Shown: positions 1 to 5,882, numbered from the stretch's first letter. The stretch: DNA of 7,731 nucleotides from Zavarzinia sp. (GCA_028694545.1 JAQVKV010000083.1:1-7731), one strand, 5' to 3'. A program made the numbers and translations. Notes: a model not told the origin generated them from the sequence alone.

Positions 1-2
1 AC

Positions 3-992
3 GCGGCAACACTCGCCGCTCACTATGGGCTGGAGGCGCCAGGCTTCGCCGCGCCCATGGACCCGGCCGCCGCCGCCGCCGGCAATGCGAGGCTGGTGGA
101 TGCGATCGCGCGTGGCCGTTTCGTCGTGGAGGCCGCCGCCATCACCGCCGCGGCCTGGCACGGCGAGGACGCCGGCGGCTCGGCGCCCGATGCCCTGCTC
201 GCGGAAGGGGCGGCCTTGCGCGAGAAGCTCGGCCATTATCTGGGCGGAACCTTCCACTACGCCGGGGAATGGTATTGGGGCGTCGACCGGTTGCATTATC
301 TCGAGACGCGGCTGGACGAGCTGGGGGCCACGGGGACGCCGCCGTCGCCCCGCTATCCTCGGTCCGGACTGCGCCTGCCGGCGGCGGCGAAGGGGAAGCT
401 GGCCGGGCGCGTGCTCGAACTCTTCTTCTCCTTCCGCTCTCCCTACAGTTACATCGTGTTGCCGCGCGCCTATGCCCTGGCCGATCATTATGGCGCCACG
501 CTGAAACTCCGTTTCGTGCTGCCCATGGTGACCCGGGGCCTGCCGGTCCCCATGGCGAAGCGCCTCTATATCGTGCGCGACACCAAGCGCGAGGCGACGA
601 GCGAGGGCCTCGATTTTGGCAAGATCGTCGATCCCCTGGGCCGGCCGGTGGAGCGGGGCCTCGCCGTGCTCGCCCATGCAATAGCGCTTGGCGACGCGAA
701 GGGGCGTTCGTTCGCGTTTTCCTTCCTGAAGGGTGTTTTCGCCGAGGGGATCGACGCCGGCGAGGATGCGGGCCTGCGCCTCCTGATCGAGCGCGCCGGC
801 CTCGAAGCCGGTCCCGCCCTGGCCGCAATCGCCAATGGGGCGTGGCGGGTCATGGCCGAGGACAATCGTCTCGCCATGGTGGGCGAGGGGCTGTGGGGTG
901 TGCCGTCGCTGCGCTTCGAGGAAACCTCGACCTGGGGCCAGGACCGGCTGTGGCTGATCGAGGACGCGATGATCGCGGCGGCGAGCGCCTGA
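3..992 (+). CDS. Tandem DsbA-fold protein, HCCA isomerase / kappa-GST-like (5' partial)
   Basis: This is a thioredoxin-fold protein of the DsbA-like family that includes 2-hydroxychromene-2-carboxylate isomerase and kappa-class GST. Numbered from the ATG at 57, the complete C-terminal domain starts at about residue 118. It has the strand FFSFRSPYSY (124-132, with the family's SPYS in place of a CxxC), the GVP cis-proline loop (281-283) and the closing WGQDRL helix start (293-298). An earlier WYWGVDRLHYLE (72-82) is the end of a preceding copy of the same fold, so the protein has two domains. The frame stays open from the ATG at 57 back to base 3 and reads like more of the first domain, so I infer that the true start lies outside the window. 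No CxxC is visible, which argues against a disulfide oxidoreductase and for a glutathione-dependent isomerase or transferase. The substrate is unknown. The stop lies 1 nt before the FGE gene, indicating one operon. Confidence 0.8.
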   Translation, partial: AATLAAHYGLEAPGFAAPMDPAAAAAGNARLVDAIARGRFVVEAAAITAAAWHGEDAGGSAPDALLAEGAALREKLGHYLGGTFHYAGEWYWGVDRLHYLETRLDELGATGTPPSPRYPRSGLRLPAAAKGKLAGRVLELFFSFRSPYSYIVLPRAYALADHYGATLKLRFVLPMVTRGLPVPMAKRLYIVRDTKREATSEGLDFGKIVDPLGRPVERGLAVLAHAIALGDAKGRSFAFSFLKGVFAEGIDAGEDAGLRLLIERAGLEAGPALAAIANGAWRVMAEDNRLAMVGEGLWGVPSLRFEETSTWGQDRLWLIEDAMIAAASA

Positions 993-993
993 G

Positions 994-1929
994 ATGCGCG
1001 TTCCCTGGCTTGCCATCGCGCTGGCCGTGCCCGCTCTGGCCCATGCCGGGATGGCGGGACACGCGGCCCGCGCGCTGCCGCCGGCCTGTACGGTCCCCTT
1101 GCTGCCGGATCCGGGGACGCCCGGGCGTGGCATGGTGGCCCTGCCCGGTGGCACGGTCCAGATGGGCGAAGGGGCGATGCTGCCGGGCGAGGGGCCGGCG
1201 CGGGCCGTTGCGGTGGCCCCCTTCCTGATCGATCCGACCGACGTCACCAACGACCAGTTCGCTGCCTTCGTTGCCGCCACCGGCCATGTCACGGTGGCGG
1301 AACGTCTTGGTTCCTCCATGGTCTTCGTGGGCGCCGAAGGGCAGGTGGACCGGGATGATCCGGGCGCATGGTGGCGCCTCGTGCCCGGGGCTGACTGGCG
1401 CCACCCAAGGGGGCCGGGCAGTTCGATCCGGGGCCGCGGCAGCCTGCCGGTCGTCCATGTGGCACCAGAAGACGCGCTCGCCTATGCCCGCTGGCTCGGC
1501 CGCGACCTGCCGAGCGAGGCGGAGTGGGAATATGCCGCGCGCGGCGGGCTCGCCCATGGCCGTTACCCCTGGGGTGACACCCCCTCGACACCCGGGCGGC
1601 CCCTGGCCAATACCTGGCAGGGGGTCTTTCCCCTGCTGGATCTCGGCCGCGACGGCTACAAGGCCGAGGTCGCCCCCGTCGGCTGTTTCCCGGCCAATGG
1701 CTTCGGCCTCTACGACATGGCGGGCAATGTCTGGCAATGGACCGCCACGCGCGAGCCTTCCGGCGAAGCGGTGATCAAGGGCGGCTCCTACCTCTGTTCC
1801 GACGATTTCTGCTTCCGCGCCCGGCCGGCTGCGCGCCTTGGCGCCGCCGGGGATACCACCGCGGGCCATATCGGCTTTCGTACCGTCCTGCGTCCCCCGC
1901 CGTCTTCCCTCCGAGGATCGTCTTCATGA
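994..1929 (+). CDS. Formylglycine-generating enzyme (SUMF1/FGE family), exported
   Basis: FGE-family proteins oxidise the Cys of a sulfatase CxPxR motif to C-alpha-formylglycine, using O2 and copper. The 311-residue product has the family's landmarks: MVALPGGTVQMGEG (47-60), the DPTDVTNDQFAAF stretch (80-92), LPSEAEWEYAARGG (172-185), YPWGD (191-195), GLYDMAGNVWQW (238-249), and the catalytic end GGSYLCSDDFCFRARPAAR, where Cys268 and Cys273 have the five-residue spacing of the human copper-binding pair. GHIGFR follows at 291-296. Residues 1-18 (MRVPWLAIALAVPALAHA) look like a cleavable Sec signal, implying a periplasmic location; well-studied bacterial FGEs are cytosolic. The ATG follows the upstream stop by 1 nt with no strong Shine-Dalgarno, so it is probably translationally coupled. 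The stop overlaps the sulfatase start by 4 nt, which makes that sulfatase the likely substrate. Other enzymes of this fold (EgtB, PvdO) are less likely because both catalytic cysteines are present. Confidence 0.9.
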   Translation: MRVPWLAIALAVPALAHAGMAGHAARALPPACTVPLLPDPGTPGRGMVALPGGTVQMGEGAMLPGEGPARAVAVAPFLIDPTDVTNDQFAAFVAATGHVTVAERLGSSMVFVGAEGQVDRDDPGAWWRLVPGADWRHPRGPGSSIRGRGSLPVVHVAPEDALAYARWLGRDLPSEAEWEYAARGGLAHGRYPWGDTPSTPGRPLANTWQGVFPLLDLGRDGYKAEVAPVGCFPANGFGLYDMAGNVWQWTATREPSGEAVIKGGSYLCSDDFCFRARPAARLGAAGDTTAGHIGFRTVLRPPPSSLRGSSS

Positions 1930-3563
1930 AACGCTTCCTGACCGCCGTGGTCCTGCTCGCACTGGTGCTGGTGGGCGCCTTCTTCGCCATTGGCGGCCGG
2001 CAGGGGGTGATCCTGCTGATCGCGCGCTTCAATTCCCCGCATGTCGAACCCAATCGCCCGGTGACCTGGATGCCGGGCCCGGCGACGGCGGAAGCAAGGG
2101 GCAAGCAGCCGAACGTCATCCTGATCGTCGCCGACGATCTCGGCTTCAACGACGTCTCCTTCTACGGCGGCGGCCGGGTGCCGACCCCGAACATCGATCG
2201 CATCGGCAAGGAGGGGGTGAATTTCCCGGCGGGTTACGCGGGCAATGCCACCTGCGCGCCGTCGCGCGCCGCCCTGATGACCGGGCGCTACCCGACCCGC
2301 TTCGGTTTCGAATTCACGCCCGCCCCCGTCGGCTTCGCCCGTATCATCGGCCATTTCGAGGACGGCGCGCCGGTGAAGCCGATCTATCACGAGGAGCGCG
2401 AGGTGGATGTTCCCGCCTTCGAGGACGAGGGCCTGCCGACGAGCGAGATCACCATCGCCAACCTGCTGCGGGGCGGTGGCTATCACACGATTCACCTCGG
2501 CAAATGGCACCTCGGGGAAGCGCCCCGCTTCCGGCCGGAAGCGCACGGCTTCGACGAATCCCTGGGCTTCTATTCGGGGGCTTCGCTGTTCATGGATCCT
2601 GCCGATCCGGACGCGGTGAACGCCAAGCAGGACTTCGATCCGATCGACATGTTCCTCTGGGCGGCGCTGCCCTACGGCGTGCGCTACAACGGCAGTGACA
2701 TGTTCCATCCCAAGGGCCATATGACCGACTATCTGACGGACGAGGCCCTGAAGGCGATCGAGGCCAACCGCAACCGGCCCTTCTTCATGTATCTCGCCTA
2801 TAACGCCCCGCACACGCCCCTGCAGGCGACGCGCGAGGATTACGAGGCGGTGACCGGCATCGCCGATCATACCGAGCGCACCTATGCCGCCATGATCCGT
2901 TCCCTCGACCGCAACGTCGGCCGGGTGCTGGAGGGGCTGAAGGCGGCGGGGATCGACGACGATACGCTGGTGATCTTCACCAGCGACAACGGCGGCGCCC
3001 ATTACGTCGGCATCGACGACCTGAACAAGCCCTATCGGGGCTGGAAGGCGAGTTTCTTCGAGGGCGGGATCCGCGTGCCCTTCTTCATGCGCTGGCCCGG
3101 CCATCTGACGCCGGGGGCGACCTATGCCGCGCCGATCAGCCATTTCGACGTCTTCGCCACGGCGGCGGGGGCAGCAGGCACGCCCCTGCCCGACGATCGC
3201 ACCATCGATGGCGTCGATCTTATGCCCTTCCTGACCGGGGAAAAGGGCGGGCGCCCGCATGATCGCCTGTTCTGGCGCTCGGGCCCTTATGTCGTCGTGC
3301 AGGCAGGGGACTGGAAGCTGCAGCTCACGTCGCTGCCGGCGCGGGCCTGGCTCTTCGACATGAAGAGCGACCCGACGGAACAGCACGACGTCGCGACCAC
3401 CCATCCGGAGAAGGTGGCGGAACTGAAGGCCATGCTGGACGCCTTCCAGAAGGAACAGGTCAAACCGATCTGGCCGGCGCTGATCGAGGCTCCGGTGCCG
3501 ATCGATCATCCGCTGAACCGGCCGTGGTCCGTCGACGACGCTTACGCCTATTGGTCGAACTGA
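1926..3563 (+). CDS. Type I (formylglycine) sulfatase, arylsulfatase A/B-like, membrane-anchored
   Basis: This enzyme hydrolyses a sulfate ester and has 545 residues, a usual length for the family. The ATG at 1926 is chosen because it overlaps the FGE stop (ATGA) and has GAGGA at 1913-1917 upstream. Residues 5-22 form one hydrophobic segment with no twin-arginine and no lipobox Cys, so it is a Sec signal or an uncleaved anchor facing the periplasm. Visible active-site elements are Asp70-Asp71 in IVADDLG (metal), the maturation motif Cys110-Ala-Pro-Ser-Arg114 followed by LMTGRYPTR, Lys193 and His195 in LGKWHLG, His296 in NAPHTP, Asp354-Asn355 in SDNGG (metal), and Lys374 in RGWKASFFEGG. Cys, rather than Ser, at 110 matches an FGE-dependent enzyme, and an FGE gene is directly upstream. 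The C-terminal part has the GDWKL and WLFDMKSDPTEQHD elements common in this family. The natural substrate (aryl, steroid or sugar sulfate) cannot be read from the sequence. Confidence 0.95.
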   Translation: MKRFLTAVVLLALVLVGAFFAIGGRQGVILLIARFNSPHVEPNRPVTWMPGPATAEARGKQPNVILIVADDLGFNDVSFYGGGRVPTPNIDRIGKEGVNFPAGYAGNATCAPSRAALMTGRYPTRFGFEFTPAPVGFARIIGHFEDGAPVKPIYHEEREVDVPAFEDEGLPTSEITIANLLRGGGYHTIHLGKWHLGEAPRFRPEAHGFDESLGFYSGASLFMDPADPDAVNAKQDFDPIDMFLWAALPYGVRYNGSDMFHPKGHMTDYLTDEALKAIEANRNRPFFMYLAYNAPHTPLQATREDYEAVTGIADHTERTYAAMIRSLDRNVGRVLEGLKAAGIDDDTLVIFTSDNGGAHYVGIDDLNKPYRGWKASFFEGGIRVPFFMRWPGHLTPGATYAAPISHFDVFATAAGAAGTPLPDDRTIDGVDLMPFLTGEKGGRPHDRLFWRSGPYVVVQAGDWKLQLTSLPARAWLFDMKSDPTEQHDVATTHPEKVAELKAMLDAFQKEQVKPIWPALIEAPVPIDHPLNRPWSVDDAYAYWSN

Positions 3564-3596
3564 ACGACGGCCGGGGCAGGGTGAGCCGTGACGCGC

Positions 3597-4082
3597 CTAT
3601 TTTTTCTTGGGCGCGGCACTCTTGGTTTTCGGCGCGGCCGCCTTGGTCGCCGCTGCCTTGGCAGGTTTCGCCGCTGCCTTGGGCTTCGCCTCGGCCTTCG
3701 GCTTGGCTTCGGCCTTCGCCTTCGGAGCCGCCTTCGGCTTCGCTTCCGCCTTGGCCTTCACCGCTTTCGCGGGGGCGGCTTCCTTGGCGGGCTTCGCTTT
3801 CTTGGCCGGGGCCGCCGCGACAGCGAGGGTTGCCGCCGGACGGAAGGCGAGCTTGGCGCTGGCCTTGATCTTGATCGCTTCGCCGGTCTGGGGATTGCGC
3901 CCCTTGCGCGCCGGGCGCTTCTTGATCTCGAAGGTCCCGAGGCCCGGCAGGCGGAGCTTGTCGCCCTTTGCCGTGCGGGTCGCGATGAATTCGATCACGC
4001 CGCGAAGCGCCTTGTCGGCGACCTTCGGCTCGAGCCCGGTATGGGCAGCGTAATCGGTGATGATTTCCTTGAATGTCGCCAA
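3597..4082 (-). CDS. HU/IHF-family DNA-binding protein with H1-like Lys/Ala/Pro tail
   Basis: This is a nucleoid-associated DNA-binding protein of 161 residues; classical HU is about 90. Residues 1-87 form the HU fold. The signature around residues 46-85 includes PGLGTFEIKKRPARKGRNP, then TGEAIKIKASAKLAFRPA, with the Arg-x-x-Arg-x-Gly-Arg-Asn-Pro loop that inserts into the DNA minor groove. Residues 91-161 hold 23 Lys, 30 Ala, 10 Pro and only 4 Glu, in AEAKPKA-type repeats, and resemble a histone H1 C-terminal domain. The start is TTG: an ideal GGGAGGAG lies 8 nt upstream, while the nearby ATG at 4090 is in another frame and too close to that site. The tail should be disordered and add non-specific DNA binding or compaction. 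The gene stands alone, convergent with the sulfatase gene (33 bp apart) and divergent from the globin gene. Confidence 0.93.
   Translation of the reverse strand: MATFKEIITDYAAHTGLEPKVADKALRGVIEFIATRTAKGDKLRLPGLGTFEIKKRPARKGRNPQTGEAIKIKASAKLAFRPAATLAVAAAPAKKAKPAKEAAPAKAVKAKAEAKPKAAPKAKAEAKPKAEAKPKAAAKPAKAAATKAAAPKTKSAAPKKK
3675..3752 (-). repeat. KAEAKPKA-type repeats in the HU tail
   Basis: Within the HU-like gene, residues 111-118 and 123-130 are both KAEAKPKA, and residues 131-136 repeat EAKPKA. The DNA correspondingly repeats GCCTTCGGCTTGGC-like units on the plus strand. Such low-complexity tracts often expand or contract by slippage, so tail length may differ between strains. Confidence 0.75.
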
Positions 4083-4090
4083 TGGACCAT

Positions 4091-4098
4091 CTCCTCCC
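4091..4098 (-). promoter_or_regulatory. Shine-Dalgarno that decides the TTG start of the HU-like gene
   Basis: On the minus strand the sequence is GGGAGGAG, then 8 nt, then TTG (4082-4080). It is a near-perfect anti-SD match and supports TTG as the start. The out-of-frame ATG at 4090-4088 directly abuts it and cannot use it. Confidence 0.75.
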
Positions 4099-4106
4099 AG
4101 AGAGGG

Positions 4107-4121
4107 CGATTCGGTGAATCG
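4107..4121. promoter_or_regulatory. Inverted repeat CGATTC-GGT-GAATCG in the HU-like leader
   Basis: This is a perfect 6-bp inverted repeat with a 3-nt spacer, 25-39 nt upstream of the TTG start and just upstream of its ribosome binding site. It could be an operator or a small hairpin in the leader mRNA. I do not recognise it as the site of a named regulator. Confidence 0.35.
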
Positions 4122-4143
4122 TTCATATCTTCACCGGGACCGC

Positions 4144-4171
4144 ATATTACATGCGATTGTCATGTTCCAAA
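4144..4171 (-). promoter_or_regulatory. Candidate sigma-70-type promoter of the HU-like gene
   Basis: Read on the minus strand, TTTGGA (4171-4166) is followed by 16 nt and TAATAT (4149-4144), about 60 nt before the TTG start. It is the only AT-rich -10-like hexamer in this GC-rich spacer, but the -35 match is poor, so this is tentative. Confidence 0.25.
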
Positions 4172-4310
4172 GCGGGCGTTGTGCGATCGAAAGATGAAAT
4201 CGTGGACGAAAGTCCTGCGACGACACGTCTCCTGTGACGAAAAGGGACGCGCCCCCATGTCCTTGTTCTGCTAGTCAGTGGGCAAGACGTCCTTTCGACG
4301 GAGGCAGGAT

Positions 4311-4835
4311 ATGCAGCAGACAGCCTATGAACAGATCGGCGGCGATGCCGGCGTGCGCAAGGTGGCGCGCCTGATGTACGAGGCGATGGAGATCCTGCCC
4401 CAGGCCGCCGCCTGTCGCGCGATCCATCCGAAGGACCTGTCCGGCGCCGAACAGAAATTCTACGAATACCTGTCCGGCTGGCTCGGTGGTCCTCCGCTCT
4501 ATACCGATAAATATGGCCACCCCATGCTGCGCCGCCGCCATCTGCCGGCGCCCATCGGGCCCGAGGAACGCGAAGGCTGGCTGCTGTGCTTCGCCACCGC
4601 CTGGGCCGAGGTCGCGGCCGACGCGCCCCTGCGTGACCTCGTCATGCGCAAGGTGGTCGAACTTGCCTATCACATGCAGAACACCGATGGCGCCCAGGCC
4701 ACGGGCACATGCGGCGAGGGGACGGGCCAGCACGGCGCTTGCCATGACCACGGCCACGAAGAAGGCGTCATACAGGGCGCAGCGGGCTGTGGGGCACCGG
4801 CGGCGGCTGGAGGACAGGGCGGTCACCGGGGCTGA
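4311..4835 (+). CDS. Group II truncated haemoglobin with Cys/His-rich C-terminus
   Basis: This is a small 2-on-2 haem protein of the trHbO class, expected in the cytoplasm, binding O2 and possibly acting in NO or peroxide chemistry. The ATG at 4311 is chosen because GGAGG (4300-4304) lies 6 nt upstream; the in-frame GTG at 4278 lacks such a site. Globin landmarks are YEQIGGDAGVRK (6-17), Tyr23 as likely B10, the GGPPLYTDKYGHPMLRRRH stretch (59-77) with His77 as proximal haem ligand, LPAPIG (78-83) and Trp90 at the usual G8 position. The core ends near residue 125, the normal family length. The product is 174 residues long, and its extension includes CGEGTGQHGACHDHGHEE (134-151), a possible metal-binding tail. 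The last 22 sense codons and the stop lie opposite the 3' end of the MOSC gene, and codon use there becomes atypical (ATA, GCA, TGT, GGA). The end may therefore reflect loss of an earlier stop. Confidence 0.88.
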   Translation: MQQTAYEQIGGDAGVRKVARLMYEAMEILPQAAACRAIHPKDLSGAEQKFYEYLSGWLGGPPLYTDKYGHPMLRRRHLPAPIGPEEREGWLLCFATAWAEVAADAPLRDLVMRKVVELAYHMQNTDGAQATGTCGEGTGQHGACHDHGHEEGVIQGAAGCGAPAAAGGQGGHRG

Positions 4836-5346
4836 CGTCGCCGTCGGCCAGCACGATCGCCATCACGCCGGCCTTGCGGATCAGGTTACCTTCGGCGTCA
4901 CGCCCCAGCACCGCCTGGGTCAGACCCGGGCGGAAGGCGTCGAGCTGGGCGCAGGGATTGCGCAGCCCCGTGATCTCGATCAGCGCGCCCGAGGGAAAGC
5001 GAAGCCTTGTTCCCGTGGCGAGATCGAGAAGGGCGATGCCGCGCGTCGTGATGTTCTCGCCCATGTCGGCGGGGCCGACGTCGAAGCCGCGCGCCCGCAG
5101 TTCGTCGTGCAATTCGCCGTGAATGAGATGGACCTGGCGCAGGTTGGGCTGATTGCGGTCGCGCGCCACCCGGGAGCGGTGCTGCACATTGACCCCGGCA
5201 TGAGCGTCGCCGACGACGCCGAACCCGGCCATCAGGCGGATTCGCGCCTGAACCTGCTTGCGAAAGCCGTGGACCACGCTGGTCGCCACGGCGATGACGA
5301 CCGGCGTGCCGGTCGTCGTACCTGGAACGTCATCCGTGCCGGCCAT
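4768..5346 (-). CDS. MOSC domain-containing protein
   Basis: MOSC domains resemble the C-terminal domain of molybdenum cofactor sulfurase and occur in proteins of sulfur-carrier or molybdenum chemistry such as YiiM. The product has 192 residues and is a standalone MOSC protein. Visible elements are VVGDAHAG (44-51), VHLIHGELHDEL (72-83), GENITTRG (96-103), LIEITGLRNPC (122-132) with the conserved Cys132, and GDRPVLQPPPVPHSPLRPV (174-192), a typical C-terminal end. The start is the ATG at 5346: GGAGGGGG (5357-5350) sits just upstream, while an in-frame upstream codon at 5373 has no such signal. The end overlaps the globin gene by 68 bp, tail to tail; the canonical MOSC terminus shows this side of the overlap is genuine. 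It follows the 79-codon gene on the same strand after 65 bp, so the two probably share a transcript. The substrate is unknown. Confidence 0.88.
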   Translation of the reverse strand: MAGTDDVPGTTTGTPVVIAVATSVVHGFRKQVQARIRLMAGFGVVGDAHAGVNVQHRSRVARDRNQPNLRQVHLIHGELHDELRARGFDVGPADMGENITTRGIALLDLATGTRLRFPSGALIEITGLRNPCAQLDAFRPGLTQAVLGRDAEGNLIRKAGVMAIVLADGDVSPGDRPVLQPPPVPHSPLRPV

Positions 5347-5411
5347 GTTCCCCCTCCGTTGCCGCGGCCACAATGCAGCCGCGACGGGGGGAGATCAACG
5401 ACCGGATCGTG

Positions 5412-5651
5412 TCAGTTCATGGTCCAGATGTTCCACGGCCCTTCGTGGGAATGCAGGGCCCCCGTCTGACGCAGATGGGCGACGGCGCGGGCCACGAGGT
5501 CACGGGCCTGGTGCTCGTCCTTCTCGACCAACATCAGGCTCTTGACGGCGGCGTCGATGACGGCCGGCCGCACGGGCAATTCCCCGAGCGCCTGTACGTT
5601 GACGATCGCGGTCTGGATTGCCTTCTCGGCATCACGCAATGTGGCAGGCAT
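5412..5651 (-). CDS. Small hypothetical protein (79 aa)
   Basis: I do not recognise a family for this 79-residue product. It is supported as a real gene by a strong AAAGGAG (5664-5658) placed 6 nt before the ATG. Further support comes from its position upstream of, and in the same direction as, the MOSC gene (65 bp gap). The sequence looks mostly helical: residues 1-65 hold Ala/Val/Leu-rich stretches with charged residues, such as AVKSLMLVEKDEHQARDLVAR. There is no Cys, signal peptide or membrane segment, so it is presumably cytosolic. The end GALHSHEGPWNIWTMN is rich in aromatics and His. A small helical regulatory or accessory protein is possible, but nothing visible assigns a function. Confidence 0.7.
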   Translation of the reverse strand: MPATLRDAEKAIQTAIVNVQALGELPVRPAVIDAAVKSLMLVEKDEHQARDLVARAVAHLRQTGALHSHEGPWNIWTMN

Positions 5652-5679
5652 GGCGATCTCCTTTCCTGGTCAGGACGGA

Positions 5680-5693
5680 CGTCGCAAGCGACG
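5680..5693. promoter_or_regulatory. Inverted repeat CGTCGC-AA-GCGACG, candidate operator
   Basis: Two perfect 6-bp arms flank AA, 29-42 nt upstream of the 79-codon gene. On the minus strand a -10-like TTTAAT (5705-5700) lies just upstream of it, so the repeat would sit at or near the transcription start, a usual place for a repressor site. No convincing -35 accompanies it. Confidence 0.4.
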
Positions 5694-5762
5694 CCGGTCA
5701 TTAAATCCATGGCTGGAAACGGCACATATTTCCGGCATGTCTCGCCGAACCGGGATGCTGCC

Positions 5763-5796
5763 GGGACCGTTGCAACCATGTCCCTTATTTGGGGAC
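5763..5796. promoter_or_regulatory. Three GGGAC half-sites in alternating orientation
   Basis: GGGAC (5763-5767), GTCCC (5780-5784) and GGGAC (5792-5796) form two overlapping inverted repeats with 12-nt and 7-nt spacers. The arrangement could bind a dimeric regulator or form alternative hairpins. Five-base matches in GC-rich DNA can arise by chance. Confidence 0.25.
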
Positions 5797-5882
5797 GGTG
5801 ATGTGCGTGCTGCGATGCGGCAGATCAATTTTCCACCGCCCGGGCAATAGGTCGCAGCCGGGTCGACGGAAATCGTGCACTT

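Noticed and set aside
850..1869. 339-codon minus-strand open frame opposite the FGE gene
   Set aside because: It is low-complexity Arg/Gly/Pro translation with no ribosome binding site. The plus strand encodes a clear FGE.
1788..3509. 573-codon minus-strand open frame opposite the sulfatase gene
   Set aside because: It is a mirror frame of a high-GC gene. It is Arg/Gly/His-rich with no family motif, while the plus strand encodes a complete sulfatase with all active-site residues.
3567..3605. Possible intrinsic terminator after the sulfatase gene
   Set aside because: The stem has only 5 bp, the loop is long and the T run starts 10 nt after the stem, so it does not meet a normal terminator pattern.
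4191..4196. AAGATG, resembling half of an NsrR (NO-sensor) site upstream of the globin gene
   Set aside because: Only a single six-base half-site is present, with no matching second half, so it may be chance.
3588..4274. Plus-strand open frames opposite the HU-like gene (Leu/Arg/Gly- or Ala/Phe-rich)
   Set aside because: They are reverse readings of the Lys/Ala repeat tail. The minus strand has the HU signature and a strong ribosome binding site.
4278..4310. Upstream GTG start for the globin gene
   Set aside because: It would place the GGAGG ribosome binding site inside the coding region and add 11 residues without globin similarity. ATG at 4311 is better placed.
4486..5469. 327-codon plus-strand open frame across the globin, MOSC and following spacer
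   Set aside because: It cuts across two well-supported genes in the wrong frame, has no recognisable domain and no ribosome binding site.
5373..5801. 142-codon plus-strand open frame opposite the 79-codon gene
   Set aside because: The minus-strand alternative has a well-placed AAAGGAG and a natural protein composition; this frame has neither and runs into the palindromic spacer.
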